The notes under the pieces: generated by a model
The model's database searches: none
The model's input: only the letters and a program-made list of their open reading frames with translations
What the model was told of the DNA's origin: nothing
Shown here: in pieces, positions 1 through 10,925 of the stretch
Layout of the letters: the number at the start of each line of letters is the position of its first letter
How positions within the stretch are numbered: the first letter of the stretch is position 1
Source: Owenia fusiformis
Taxonomy: Eukaryota; Annelida; Polychaeta; Sabellida; Oweniidae
Assembly: GCA_903813345.2 (NCBI GenBank)
Contig: CAIIXF020000003.1
Span: forward strand, 9,692,218 to 9,756,217
Reading direction: 5' to 3'
Length of the DNA stretch: 64,000 bases
Position numbers and translations under genes: made by a program

Positions 1-30
1 TTTTTCCAATTTAATGCATTATATTTGCAG

Positions 31-217
31 AAGTTTTAGACATACAACAACCAACAGAATACAAGAAAGAGTCATGGACGTTAAATGAAAAAGAAAAACA
101 AGCAGCTGTCCCGAAATTAAAAGAAGAAGGGAATACACTTTACAAGGCCAAGAAAACCAAGGAAGCGTCTGAAAAATATTTTGAGGCAATCAGTTATTTA
201 GAAACACTAATGTTAAA
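31..217 (+). CDS. AIP: AIP-like co-chaperone, first visible coding exon (partial gene)
   Basis: This exon encodes the start of the TPR region of an aryl-hydrocarbon-receptor-interacting protein (AIP/XAP2) homologue, a cytosolic Hsp90 co-chaperone. It begins after a TTTGCAG acceptor and ends in phase 2 at TTA-AA|GTAAGA. The peptide runs through KLKEEGNTLYKAKKTKEA, a typical first TPR helix pair, and ends LETLMLK, which matches the AIP family. The upstream FKBP-like domain must lie left of the window. The match of this exon and the next two to AIP, in order and in phase, is the main support. Another FKBP-TPR immunophilin is the alternative, but the C-terminal exon fits AIP better. Confidence 0.85.
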
Positions 218-411
218 GTAAGATTTCTTATATTTTGAATCAATATCATATTTTCTGCAATACATACTTAATAACTGTACAGTTGTATTACAATGCATTT
301 TGTGCTTTTTGTTGCATAATTTTAATTTTTTGCCTGCATGATTCTAGCATCTGTGATTGTATAATACATCACAATGATCATATTTCGAAAATGTTGTCAT
401 TTTTATTTCAG

Positions 412-554
412 AGAGAAGCCCCGTGACGAAATATGGAACAAGTTAAATGAACAGAAACTTGTTATTCTGTTGAATTTTGCACAATGTAAACTAGTCCTTA
501 ATGACTTCTACCCTGTCATCGAACACACATCAACAGTACTAGAGTCAGATAAAG
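412..554 (+). CDS. AIP: AIP-like co-chaperone, TPR exon 2
   Basis: This is the middle TPR exon. It follows the TTTCAG acceptor, completes the split codon from the exon ending at 217, and reads EKPRDEIWNKLNEQKLVILL and then NFAQCKLVLNDFYPVIEHTS, a second TPR helical pair. It ends GAT-AAA-G|GTATGT in phase 1, which joins correctly to the exon at 1508. The last 32 coding bases and the donor are copied twice more immediately downstream (see 523-660). Confidence 0.85.
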
Positions 555-660
555 GTATGTAAACTAGTACACACATCAACAATATTAGAGTCAGATAAAA
601 TTATGTAAACTAGTACACACATCAACCGTACTAGAGTCAGATAAAGGTATGTAAACTAGT
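523..660 (+). repeat. 46-bp triplication of the exon 2 splice donor
   Basis: Three head-to-tail 46-bp units start at 523, 569 and 615. Unit 1 contains the end of AIP exon 2 and its GTATGT donor. Unit 2 has lost the donor (AAAATTATGT). Unit 3 keeps an intact AAAGGTATGT. Use of the third donor would add 92 nt and shift the reading frame. Confidence 0.9.
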
Positions 661-1507
661 ACACAATGGTTTTACAATTGGTTTGTATCTGTTCAGCAAA
701 AGTGGAGAATATAGCTGTATGGACAATCATTTTTATGGAATGGGCAGGTGTAGGCTATTGTTGAGTTTTATGGATACAAATCCACATCAAACTAGAATCG
801 AAAGTGTGCTAAATTGTAATTTATGGAATAACGTATTATTTTTTACATTCCTTTATAAAGTGGAAAACAATATGTTATTCCCATGTTATTTTCCGATAGG
901 GAAAACTCATGCGATCCAATGCTTTCAGCTAATTTTGGTCACCCTTAAAATTACCCTTGAAAATCAGGAAAACATTTCAGAAAAAACATGTGGGTGGGTT
1001 GATTGCATCTTCCCCGTCTCAAAGTCAAAATTATTTTATCATCTTTAGGAGTGCTTTTCCTCGAGGTAATGCATTCGTCTAACATATGCACCTGTTTAAA
1101 TCCTCAGAAAATAGCCAAAATCCAAGATATGACTCTGAAAGCTGTTGCGATACTATCCCTCCTCCTTTCTCCATAAAATGCCTTACCCTGGGGGCAATGT
1201 TGCGTATCAAATTCCTTACCCTCCCTGCGTTCGGGTTCTTGTACAAACTTTTGAATGGTGCATTATGTGGACAATTCATTTGATCGTAATCAAAAAATCC
1301 CCCAAAAACTCGACATGAGAGGTCTTTAGTTCACTGAATTTACTGATCATTTGCAAATCATGAGCTTCCTAAAGTGGTGACATATTGTTCTGGTCTCAAA
1401 CTTTTTATGGATGGTGTTTGGCAGTTGGGGTTTGGTGGTCAGTGTCTGTAACAAATGGCTGGTTTATTTTGCATGTTAATGCCTTGTTAAATATTTTTAT
1501 ATTCCAG

Positions 1508-1713
1508 ATAACGTGAAAGCATTATACAGAAGAGCAAAGGCCCATGTTGGTGCATGGAATCCGAAGGAAGCCCGTGAAGACTTTCAGCGAGTTCTCGAAC
1601 TTGATCAAACTTTAACAAAAACAGTTCAGAAAGAACTGAATGAACTTGATGAGAAACAAAAGGTTAAGGATGAAGAGGACAAGAAAAAACTTGGAAAATT
1701 ATTCAGTGGATAG
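1508..1713 (+). CDS. AIP: AIP-like co-chaperone, last coding exon
   Basis: This terminal exon starts after ATTCCAG, completes the Asp codon (G|AT), and encodes NVKALYRRAKAHVGAWNPKE, then ARED and a VLELDQ segment. This is the third TPR plus the long C-terminal helix. The stop codon TAG is at 1711-1713. In the family the third TPR and the final helix contact Hsp90 and client proteins. The tail is strongly charged (KVKDEEDKKK) and ends FSG. Intron 2 is about 950 bp and holds no other recognisable gene. Confidence 0.88.
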
Positions 1714-2775
1714 CGACAGTAGTGAATTATCCTCCAAAGCAGGTGCCCAGAACTCGTACCTCCTTAAACATTATGGAACATATTCTGGATCTTCGAGTCT
1801 TGTGATCGGAAGATGAATTTATGCCTGTTTGTTATTTAGGCTGAAAACTCATCAATAGTTATTGTAGTTAATGTTTAAAAGTTGTTATCTGTTCTATTTA
1901 TGATAAAGCATGCTTGGGTGATAGTCTCAAGTGAAAACCTCTCATTCAATATGAACATATTTCTCGGTGAACCCTCTCTTAGGTCATTCAATATGAACAT
2001 CTTTCTCAATGAACACCTCTCAATTAGGTCATTCAATATGAGCATCTTTCTCAATGAACCTTCTCTTAGGTCATTCAATATGAACATTTTTCTCAATAAT
2101 AACCTCTCTTAAGTCATTCAATATGATCATCTTTCTCAATGAACCCTTTTAGGTCATTCAGTATGAACATCTCAATGAACTCCTCTCTTAAGTCCATTCA
2201 ATATGAACATCTTTCTCAATGAATCCTCTATTAGGCCATTCAATATGAACATATTTCTCAATGAACACCTCTCAAAGTAAACACTTCAAAAGGAAGTGAA
2301 TGACACATATCAAATGAAAACTTTTAAAAGTGAACACCAGGAAGTGAACATTTCTTAAGAGTGATCACCTCTACCATCTGAAAACCTCTCCATGTGAATT
2401 GTTTATATGAACACCTCTCAAAGTGAACACTTCTATGCATCATGGACACACGACACAGGTTCTACTCTATTCCATATAAGTGTAAATTATTTACTGTATT
2501 GATGTATTGTATACTAGTATAGTATATTGTCTATTTGTATTGTTAACTTTTGTATTGTTATAGAATGAATTGAATATTTTATTGAATGGAATATGTATAT
2601 GGGTACTTGAAAGAAAGATGGCAGAAGTTGCTTGTCAGTCTATTTATATCTTAAGTTAAAACCTAAACAGCCATTTCTGTCATCTTTGTGTTAATCCAGT
2701 GCCCATGGGAATATATCTATGAGCAAAACCAGTAATAATATATTGTGCAATTAAAGTATAAGAAGTGTTGTTATT
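1714..2775 (+). other. AIP 3' untranslated/downstream region
   Basis: No coding potential follows the AIP stop. The stretch holds the minisatellite at 1945-2275 and degenerate copies to about 2430. An ATTAAA at about 2750 could act as a polyadenylation signal. The actual transcript end cannot be fixed from sequence. Confidence 0.4.
1945..2275. repeat. ~41-45 bp minisatellite
   Basis: About eight imperfect tandem units share the core TTCAATATGAACATCTTTCT followed by CAATGAACCTCTCTTAGG. Unit length varies. Short ORFs read on both strands here are products of the repeat and not genes. Confidence 0.9.
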
Positions 2776-3989
2776 TTTAGATGGTTTAATTAGAGGGACA
2801 AAGTGCATAAATGAAGTCTCACTTTTGATCTTCATAGTATTTCCAATGGATTAATAAGTACCTGATCTTTCATTGACACCAAAAACAGCTCAGACTGACC
2901 ACATCAGAGTTGACACTAGATCATGAAAAAATATTTTTGATCTATCAATTTATATATGCCAAGTTTTTAGCAATGCCATAGAAAGATGACATTGTTGTTT
3001 GCATTAATTGTCCATTCATTTTTGATAGGATTTTCAACCATACGCCATCTTTTAGTCCAAGAGTTATTTAAAACATAGACTTTGTGAAATGCTGTTTTTC
3101 TATGCAAGTAATTTTTTTCACTTCAGTATTGACCCAAATTAAAGTTTTTATCATATTTGATTGACTGTGTGAGTGACATGTCTAAAATATTATTTTGTCT
3201 TTTTTTCCTTCTAAAATAAGCGCATTACCTGTTTAATGTTTTGACCAACTACCAGGTACATGTATATACAATTGGAGACCTCTATTGAAGTCAACTGGCA
3301 AGATTGTACAACGATGCTGTAAACCTTGAAAGTATTGTTGATCGACTTTTAATGAACCAATCAGAATTGTTCTTGAGATGCACGCAAGTCTGAAGGAGTT
3401 CCTAAGGGTGGGGGGCGACTTTCGCGTACGAATGGACTTGGCTCACGCAAATCGTAGCTGGCGCGAATCGCCGCAAGTTAGGGGGTATGGGGAATGCCCC
3501 AAAACAATTTGGAAGGTCTTCTCTGGTGCATTTTGAGCATATATGAGACCAGAGCCATATTTTCACCATGAAATTCAAAAATCTCTAAAAAAAAATTCAG
3601 TAAAAACGGGACGGCCTTGAGGTGCATGTACCATATGTTTGAAACTCACCGTTTTCCTTCAAACCTGTTCCATACAAAGCAAAACAGAAATGCATTTCTG
3701 TTGGCACATTATTCTGTTATACAGAACCCTTCCTTTTGGCAGTTTTGGGTCCCTAGAAGGAGGGAAAAATGGCGCAGTATAAGACTCGCAATCTTTGATT
3801 TCCAATAGTCTGGTACCGTAGGCCTAATTCAAGTTCAAATTAACGGTCGTAGTATATTTGGACCCACGTGAGCATATGAAGTATGGTTGTTCAGAGACTT
3901 CAGCAATTATGGTATTTCTGTAGGTGTTGAAGACAATTTATAGTATGGTAATCATGTGGAGATGGCAGAAAAAGCACAAGTCTAACTGT
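2776..3989. other. Intergenic, no gene recognised
   Basis: The sequence is AT-rich and without coding signal. A GC-richer patch near 3400-3500 (GGGTGGGGGGCGAC, then repeated CGCGAATCG-like pieces) may be part of a dispersed repeat, but no second copy or ends are visible here. Confidence 0.3.
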
Positions 3990-4300
3990 CCTCGGCATAC
4001 CCGTAGGGACCGGGGGTTCGGTGGGTTCGGACGAACCCCCGGTCAGGGTTTCCCAAAAATATATTTGTGGAAAACCAGAAACATTAAATTCAATTTATAT
4101 GACCAGCAAATAAAAACATAATAAATTTGTACAATTCTCTTCAAAAGTTTGGCAACCTAAGGCACGGGTTGGGATTGTCTAATTTTGGGAAGACCCCGGA
4201 TCATCATGACATTATGCAAAGAAATAACAATAATTTCGCACAACTTAAAAGCTGCTTCATATTCGGTGAAATAAACCGAATGTCTTAACACTAACACATT
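3990..4300. mobile_element. Partial copy of the element seen at 39.6-41.9 kb
   Basis: A GC-rich end (ACCGGGGGTTCGG ... CCCCCGGTCAGGGTTTCCC) is followed by ACATTAAATT, then a Tc1-family-like end with TTTGGCAACCTAAGGCACGG and a GGGAAGACCCC segment. The same blocks occur in reverse order and complement between about 41570 and 41854. This looks like a fragment of the same composite element. No matching left end was found. Confidence 0.6.
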
Positions 4301-4789
4301 AATTTAGTTTTGCAGTATTTCGATTTACTCTTTAAATCTTTTTCAAGCAACTGAAAAATTTTCCCATAATTATAACTAAAGTTCAATCAATTTAACATAA
4401 AATTTGTTATTTTTATTTTAACATAAAAACAACTACTTATTGTCTTTCTACTGTTGAAAACACATTTTCTTTCAAATCTGTGCGCCTTCGTTTTGTTTCA
4501 TTTCAAACAAAAAAATCTTGCCCGGAGCTGATTAGTCCCCAAGAGCAAATATCAAATAATAGAAACTTTTTGAAATGAGTTAGTATGAAAAGCACACATG
4601 TATTTATCATTTATAAACACAAGCATTTGAATGGGTATAGCATTTATTATCCATCACTTCGATTTCTTTTGTGATGTGACTGCTAAACTTAGGTCAAAGC
4701 CAAGATTTCTCAAAATAGTTCTACTTTTGCTGAATTTCAATGGACATTTGTAACGCGCGTGCTCCCTAATTCACGTGTACACCTCCATA

Positions 4790-5192
4790 TACAGGTTGAC
4801 CCAGAAAAATTACCCTCTCATTTATCTTCGAATATAGACTGTTTAAATTCCAAGTTTTAAAATGATCACATTTTCCATCCAGTTGAGGTCTAGTGACCTC
4901 AATGTTGAAAATGTTGAAAATGCAATTCTCTGAAATTGAGATTTCTGTCTTAACCATTATTTGAGCCATTTCTAGATTGCTTTCATACACATTATCAATA
5001 GAATGTAAAATCTACCCCTTAAACAAAAAATGCAACAATCTCGTCAAATATGATGCACTGACTGCTTATTAGGTAAATTCCAATGATTTATGCATTTAAC
5101 TCTCTATCTACACAAAAAATCATGAAAAGTCCTTCAAAACGGAGATATAGTTATTCCCAAATTAAGGGGTGACGTTTTTGGGGTCACCTGTA
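4790..5192. mobile_element. ~400-bp TA-flanked inverted-repeat element (MITE)
   Basis: The left end TACAGGTTGACCCAGAAAAA and the right end TTTTTGGGGTCACCTGTA are imperfect inverted repeats bounded by TA, as in mariner-type non-autonomous elements. No transposase is present. Confidence 0.6.
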
Positions 5193-6544
5193 CTTGGACT
5201 TGAATTTGAATTTTGAACTTTATATTTTCATTTCAAAGAAATAACAAATGGGTATTTTCAGCACTATAGTAGGGGTCTTTTGTTGTAAGGCATTCCAATT
5301 TGAAAGAGGTTTAATTTTAGATGCTACGGAGTACAATAGATATCGTGTTATTTCAATTTGGCCAGTTTGGAATTTCAGCCTATGTTTCATTTTTTACAAA
5401 ACTTATTATCAACTGCCACTTCTATCGTCAAAGAGTATTCACGTAGCTATAAAGACTTTTTTGTACGCCATGATTAAATAAATATTTCATTCTTCGAAAA
5501 TATTTGCTATAATTATTCTTCAATTCAGTAACTAAATATAAGGTCAGTATGAATGAACACTCCTCTATTATAAAATGATATACAAAATAAAGTCTCGGCC
5601 TTCATGTTTAGGAACTTTAGATCCGTTTTCCAATAAGTGACACCAATGACATTGATCATAAAAGAGTTTAAGTAATAATGGACATTGGTCACGAAGAACA
5701 TTGGTGTTCGTTTAAAATTAACGGATAGCATTTTAACTTTTATGTGTCAAAAGTTACATAATTTTGAAAATAAGAGGTGTAAAATGCTCCCTGTTTCAAT
5801 TTTCTAATTATGGTTTGCTAATCTAGATCTGGCCATTTTAAAAATTAACATTTTGTTCACACTTAAAGTTCAATATCTTTCAAGTTTGTAATCAGTTTTC
5901 ATATAATTTCCGAGTTTTCTATTTTCGCTTATGGCTCTACCATTATATTCTATGTATTTTCTTTGCAATTTAAGTTTAATTGCTTTGAGAAGTTTTTTAT
6001 TCCAAACGTACTTTTGTTTTCAAAAACATGTTCAAAACTAAAATACTTTAATATGCATTCCATATGTTTGACAAATATGTTATTCTTATCCCGAAATGAT
6101 ATATTTATTAAACTACCTGCGTTTGTTTGATGCACACACTTCAACCAATGTTTTATGGAATCTATATAAAGTGAATCTATAGCTAAAGGAATCTTCCTAA
6201 ATCGTTATTTACCGCATAACTTGAAGTATATTTATTAACCCCTAAAAGGAATTTGCAAAATCTATAATGTATTTTTTCAGGAATAAAGTCTTCTTTAACA
6301 GCTCTCTAATTTAAGGTCTACTTGACTAATCTTTCTGTCAACTTTCAAGTGAAACATAGACCAAAGTTCCATTATAAGCCATCTAATTTTTGAAAAATGT
6401 ACACCATATGCCTCCAAGACTTTAGTAATATTAAACGAGAAATTGAAAATGTTATGACTGATAAAGGACCCTGTACCTGTTCTCTTTACAGAGCGTATAC
6501 ATTTTTTTGTTATGCTGTTTTAATAAAATCTAATCACATGTTTA
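5193..6544. other. Intergenic, AT-rich, nothing recognised
   Basis: I see no exon-like ORF, RNA gene or repeat structure with clear ends in this stretch. Confidence 0.3.
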
Positions 6545-7970
6545 TTAAAGGTACGTTCACACCAACGGCGAATGCCACGCTTTAAATCGGCGAGCAAAGC
6601 GCCGTCATTTTTGTCATTTTTCTTCAAACCAACAGCGCTTTGATGGCGCTTTAAAGCGGCTTGTAAAGCGGCACCAAAGCGTAACAAGTTGATTAAAGCG
6701 TCGGGGTCGTAATAGGTCGTAGAAAAGCTCAGAGTAAAGCGGGATATTCGGCAAGAGCGCCAAAAAATTTTAAACTCTTAAAAAATTTTGGGCGCTCTGT
6801 TACGAATCGATTAAGCGCCGAGAGCGTATCAAAGCTTAACAAACCGTAACAAAGCTCAGAAAAGCTTGATCCAAAGCGTAGGAAAGCTTAACATATCTCT
6901 AAAAGGTTCCTCACGCTTTGATCCCGCTTTGATCAGGCTTTGTTACGCTTGAAATCACGCTTTGAAAAGCTTTGATAAGCATTATTACGCTTTGATGCGA
7001 TTATGACGCTTTAAATCAAGCTCTGATACGATTGCAAAACTCTGTTGTGCATTGTGACGCTCTGTTAAGCTCTGTCACGCATTGGAAAATGTCGAGATCG
7101 CCGATTCCATGCCGCTTTTGATCCAATGACTATATAAAGATGCAGTAGATCCATAAAACCATTGCATCTTTGACTCGAGAACACGATGGCAGAACAACGA
7201 GATCCAGAAATTCCAGATGGACCAGAGCATGACCTATCTGAAGAAGACATGACGTTTGTCGCACGGCGTGATATAGCGTGTGAAAACTTGTCAAGCGTAC
7301 AGCAAAGCGTTTCAATCCTTGATTAAAGCGTCTCAATTCGTTGGAAAGCTTGAGAGACCCTCAGGAAAGTGTAACAAAGAGTGTCAGATATTGATGAAAG
7401 CGTCTGACCTCGTGTCAGATCTTCATGCCAGATCGTAGCAAATCTTGAGACATCTTAACGAAGCGTGTCAAGTGGTAACAGACCGTGAATAGACTGGGGT
7501 CCCCGCTTTGAACCAAGCTGTGTTAAGCTTTCCTACGCTTTGAGTCAAGCTTTGTTGAGCTTTGTAACGGTTTGTTAAGCTTTGATACGCTCTCGGCGCT
7601 TCAATCAATTCGTAACAGAGCGCCCAAAATTTTTAAACAGTTTAACATTTTTTGGCGCTCTTGCCGAATATCCCGCTTTACTCCGAACCTTTCTACGACC
7701 TATTACGATCCCGACGCTGTAATCAAGCTTTGTTACGCTTTGGTGCCGCTTTACAAGCCGCTTTAAAGCGCCATCAAAGCGCCGTTGGTGCGAACGCTTA
7801 AACAGTTTAAATTTTTTAGCGCTCTTGCCGAATATCCCGCTTTACTCCCGAGCTTTTCTACGACCTATTACGACCCCGACGCTTTAATTAAGCTTTGTTA
7901 CGCTTTGGTGCCGCTTTACAAGCCGCTTTAAAGCGCCATCAAAGCGCCGTTGGTGTGAACGTACCTTTAA
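6545..7970. mobile_element. 1.4-kb foldback DNA element built of AAAGCG-type repeats
   Basis: The ends TTAAAGGTACGTTCACACCA and TGGTGTGAACGTACCTTTAA are perfect inverted repeats. The inverted arms continue for several hundred bases: blocks such as GGGATATTCGGCAAGAGCGC on the left recur inverted on the right near 7650 and again near 7830. The right arm end is partly duplicated (about 7650-7795 and 7800-7970). The interior is dominated by short motifs such as CAAAGCGTAACAAAGC in both orientations. The termini include TTAA, which could be a target duplication or part of the repeat. Confidence 0.8.
7186..7326 (+). CDS. Small ORF in the loop of the foldback element (46 aa)
   Basis: I do not recognise this ORF. 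It starts MAEQRDPEIPDGPEHDLSEE and continues DMTFVARRDIACENLSS, an acidic and soluble composition. TATATAAA lies at 7131-7138, about 50 bp upstream of the ATG, with CCAAT at 7123. It falls in the part of the foldback not covered by the inverted arms, where a captured or residual coding exon could survive. It could equally be a chance ORF. No conserved domain is evident. Confidence 0.25.
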   Translation: MAEQRDPEIPDGPEHDLSEEDMTFVARRDIACENLSSVQQSVSILD

Positions 7971-8100
7971 GGGGTATAAAGCAACACACAAAGTAAACTA
8001 ACCGACTATAACATAACATGAGGCAATTTAATAGACTTGATGCGACCTAATTGTTTGCATAAAAAGCGTCGTTATGAAGTAGTGTATGTTTTAGGAGAGG

Positions 8101-8376
8101 TACACTCTCTTCCATAGGGTTGGCAACCTTAGCTCCTACCTAACATTTCCCACTGGTTTACATGGGAATGCCGACTTTCAAAAATCAGATTTATCATAAA
8201 TTTTCGACCTATTGTAATTGAGGAAAAAATTGAGAAAATTTTGAGACATTGGAAATGTAGTCAATTACATATTCATCAATATTATAAGTATTTTCCTGGC
8301 AGTTTAAGTAAATAAAAATTGAAACGTAAAGTTCAATAATGGAGCTAAGGTTGCCAAACTTTTGGATGGGGGTGTA
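8101..8376. mobile_element. 276-bp MITE with Tc1-like ends
   Basis: The left end TACACTCTCTTCCATAGGG, followed by TTGGCAACCTTAGCTCC, pairs with the right end GGAGCTAAGGTTGCCAAAC, which finishes in GGGTGTA. The TACAC...TTGGCAACC end matches the Tc1 element at 59993-62556, so this is probably a non-autonomous relative. It has no coding content. Confidence 0.75.
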
Positions 8377-8608
8377 AATGTACATATTGGAAGTGAACAC
8401 AGCAAAGGGATCAAACTTGCGCTGGATTATTAACTTGGTGAAATAAAGTAGAAAATAACTAAACGCTTCGATTCAACTTTTGATGTTCAACATTTACGAC
8501 TTTATACGTCAAAATGATATTAACATCTGAGTCAGGAAACACAAAGAAAGAAAAAGCCATAGATTCAAACTAGTACTGGACTAATCAATTAAGTTAAATT
8601 TTGTTAAT

Positions 8609-9616
8609 ATGGTAGGTAAATGTGGAAATAGAAAGCAACTTATTACGCTTGTATTACTGCTTTTTATTTCGATCGGACTGTTGACTTTCAAAATCGAGGA
8701 CTTTCGTCGAAATGGGTTTCGAACTGAAAACAATATCCGACCTCCAAAAATAAACAAGAAAACAACCCGGGATTTTAACTCAAATTGGACCACCAACAAC
8801 GATAGGTTTAGTCCTCACCCAGAGACAACACCAAACACGTTGTTTTACACTCGAATGCCGAAATGTGGCTCGACAACCATACTAGATTACTTGAAAATGC
8901 TCCAAAACAGAAACGATTTCCAGGTCTATCATTATAAATATGTAAAGATTGCCCATGAAATAAGTGAGCATTCAAAAACAGAAGAGACCTTCCTGAGGAC
9001 CTTCCAAAATGAGACGGATAACACGGTTAAGAAACTCGCGTTCGTACGTCATTTGGGATACTTTAATTTCACAAAGCGTGGATTCAGACAACCGCTCCTC
9101 ATCGATATGTTACGGGATCCAGTTGAGAGGGCAATATCGTTGTTTTACTTTGTTCGGCAACCGTCCGAGGCAACCAGACGCCACCTAAGTAGAAGCGTTA
9201 TAAATGAAACTCTGTCGCAGTGTTTAGCGCGGGAGGGCGAAAAACAAAGATGCGTCATACCTACATATGTTGCATGGTTCAACCATTTCACTCCACGCAT
9301 TGATCCGAAAGATGTGAAGTTCATCAACAGAGCAAAGCATATCATTGAAAAGGAATACGTTTGTGTGGGTATATTGGAACAGCTTAATGAATCACTGACA
9401 GTCTTCTCAAAACTTATTCCACAATATTTTGGTGGAATTCAGGACTACATTAAGGAGAACACAAAAAGGAATAACATTGGAAGTCTAAGGAAAGGTAGGG
9501 ACGAGCTGCCAAAAGAAACCATTGACACTATAGTTGACGCTGTAGCTTCGGATTATGAGATTTATAACTTTGTGGTACAGTTGTTCAACAGTAAAGTGAA
9601 ACGAATGAATATTTAG
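8609..9616 (+). CDS. Uronosyl/heparan-sulfate 2-O-sulfotransferase-like type II membrane enzyme
   Basis: This is a single-exon, 335-residue protein of the HS2ST/UST-type sulfotransferase family. Such Golgi enzymes move sulfate from PAPS to the 2-OH of hexuronic acid in glycosaminoglycans. A short cytosolic tail precedes a hydrophobic segment at residues 11-27 (LITLVLLLFISIGLLTF), the signal anchor. The 5'-phosphosulfate loop is MPKCGSTT (83-90). The 3'-phosphate motif is LRDPVERAISLFYF (168-181). His148 in FVRHLGYFNFT is a candidate catalytic base. N-glycosylation sequons occur at N134, N153, N199 and N260. The length suits the family. The lack of introns suggests either a compact paralogue or an old retrocopy with no disabling change. 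UST-like is favoured over HS2ST, but orthology is not resolved. Confidence 0.85.
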   Translation: MVGKCGNRKQLITLVLLLFISIGLLTFKIEDFRRNGFRTENNIRPPKINKKTTRDFNSNWTTNNDRFSPHPETTPNTLFYTRMPKCGSTTILDYLKMLQNRNDFQVYHYKYVKIAHEISEHSKTEETFLRTFQNETDNTVKKLAFVRHLGYFNFTKRGFRQPLLIDMLRDPVERAISLFYFVRQPSEATRRHLSRSVINETLSQCLAREGEKQRCVIPTYVAWFNHFTPRIDPKDVKFINRAKHIIEKEYVCVGILEQLNESLTVFSKLIPQYFGGIQDYIKENTKRNNIGSLRKGRDELPKETIDTIVDAVASDYEIYNFVVQLFNSKVKRMNI

Positions 9617-9676
9617 AACGAAGTACATTAAACTAACAATTTATACAAATGTGTGAACTATACGTCTACGTACATG

Positions 9677-10468
9677 TACATGGTGAGCCAATAAAAATTG
9701 GAACATTTTTATGTTTATTACATTTTCTTTAATATTGCAGTTCAGTCTATAAAAATTCAGATGATGGTAAAATGATTATTTGTGAAAATGTTAAAGATAT
9801 GATTATTTTTGGCTTGTCATGGTCATGATCTGTATACTGTGTGTGTCATAAAAAATGTCCACGTTTTCTCTGTTTGAGACATCATTCATGAAAATTCAGT
9901 ATCTCATACTGTACAATATATGCCCTTCAAATGGTCTCAACACAATTTCCATCAATTAAAACATTATGTAGTTATCTCTAAAAGATGCAAGACAAGACAG
10001 GTCTCACTTGGATAATATAGCTTAACTGACCTCAGCTTCTTTTTCAAAACTTGCACAATATGTCTCAAACCTATCATTTAAACCATGCATGACTGTCAAA
10101 TACAGCTCAGACTGATTCTTCAGGTGGGCGGAGGACATGTCTTGCTTCTCCTAGAGATAACTACATATGTTTAAATTGATGGAAATTGTGTTGAGACCAT
10201 TTGAAGGTTGCATATTGTGTGGTATGAAAGGTATGTATTTTCAGCAGTGATGTCTCAAGCAGAGAAAATTTGGAAATTTTTCATGACACACGCAGGATAC
10301 AGATCATTACCATGGCAAGCCAAAAATAATCATACATTCATGTTTTTATATTTAACATCTTCACATATAATCATTTCACCATCATCTGAATTTTGTGGAT
10401 TGAACTGCAAAACTAAAGACAATTGAATAGACAGAAGAATGTTCCAATTTTCATTGGTCCACCCCGTA
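9677..10468. mobile_element. ~790-bp inverted-repeat element (mariner-like MITE)
   Basis: The left end TGAGCCAATAAAAATTGGAAC pairs with the right end GTTCCAATTTTCATTGGTCC, which finishes ACCCCGTA. The arms extend about 250 bp: GCTTGTCATGG, GATGATGGTAAAATGATTAT and AGACATCA segments recur inverted near 10245-10395. TA flanks both ends. No transposase ORF is present; the short ORFs here are arm sequence. Confidence 0.75.
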
Positions 10469-10674
10469 TATATCTACGATTCTACGTATCCATACATCTG
10501 CGAATTTATCACGCATGTTGCCTTCGCATAGTGTTAGACAATGTACATATGATGCTACACAACAAAATTACTAAGCAATTTTCATTTGAACGATGTAAAT
10601 TTCTAATGACATTCATATGGTAGTAATTACACTTACTTAGATATATACCTACGTTAAAGTTAAAATCCTAATCA

Positions 10675-10925
10675 GGAGGCCGTAACTTATCGTTATCAAC
10701 GAATCGTTAATAGCGAATTGTGGATCCGTTTCTAAGGACATCGTTATTGTCGTTTATGGAATAACGAGACCCCCCGGGGGGTGCACTGTACCCCCATCCG
10801 TACTTGAATGTATCCGTACTAGGTAACGAATAAATCGTTCAAAATCATGACGTCATTGCGAATCGTTAACTTTCGTTATTAACAATTGAATCAGATTCGT
10901 TCGAAACTTTCGAGAAACGGCCTCC
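10675..10925. mobile_element. 250-bp palindromic MITE rich in CGTTAT/AACGA
   Basis: The ends GGAGGCCGT and ACGGCCTCC are inverted repeats. Inside, AACGAATCGTTAATAGCGAA on the left faces TTGCGAATCGTTAACTTTCG on the right. A CCCCCCGGGGGG palindrome lies near the centre. Flanking duplications were not resolved. Confidence 0.65.

Noticed and set aside
1875-2112. ORFs on both strands of the AIP downstream minisatellite
   Set aside because: Products of tandem repetition with no domain or context.
9145-9345. Minus-strand ORF under the sulfotransferase
   Set aside because: A shadow of the + strand gene, which has clear catalytic motifs.
10208-10623. Two + strand ORFs of 72 and 66 aa
   Set aside because: They lie in the right arm and flank of the inverted-repeat element at 9677-10468.
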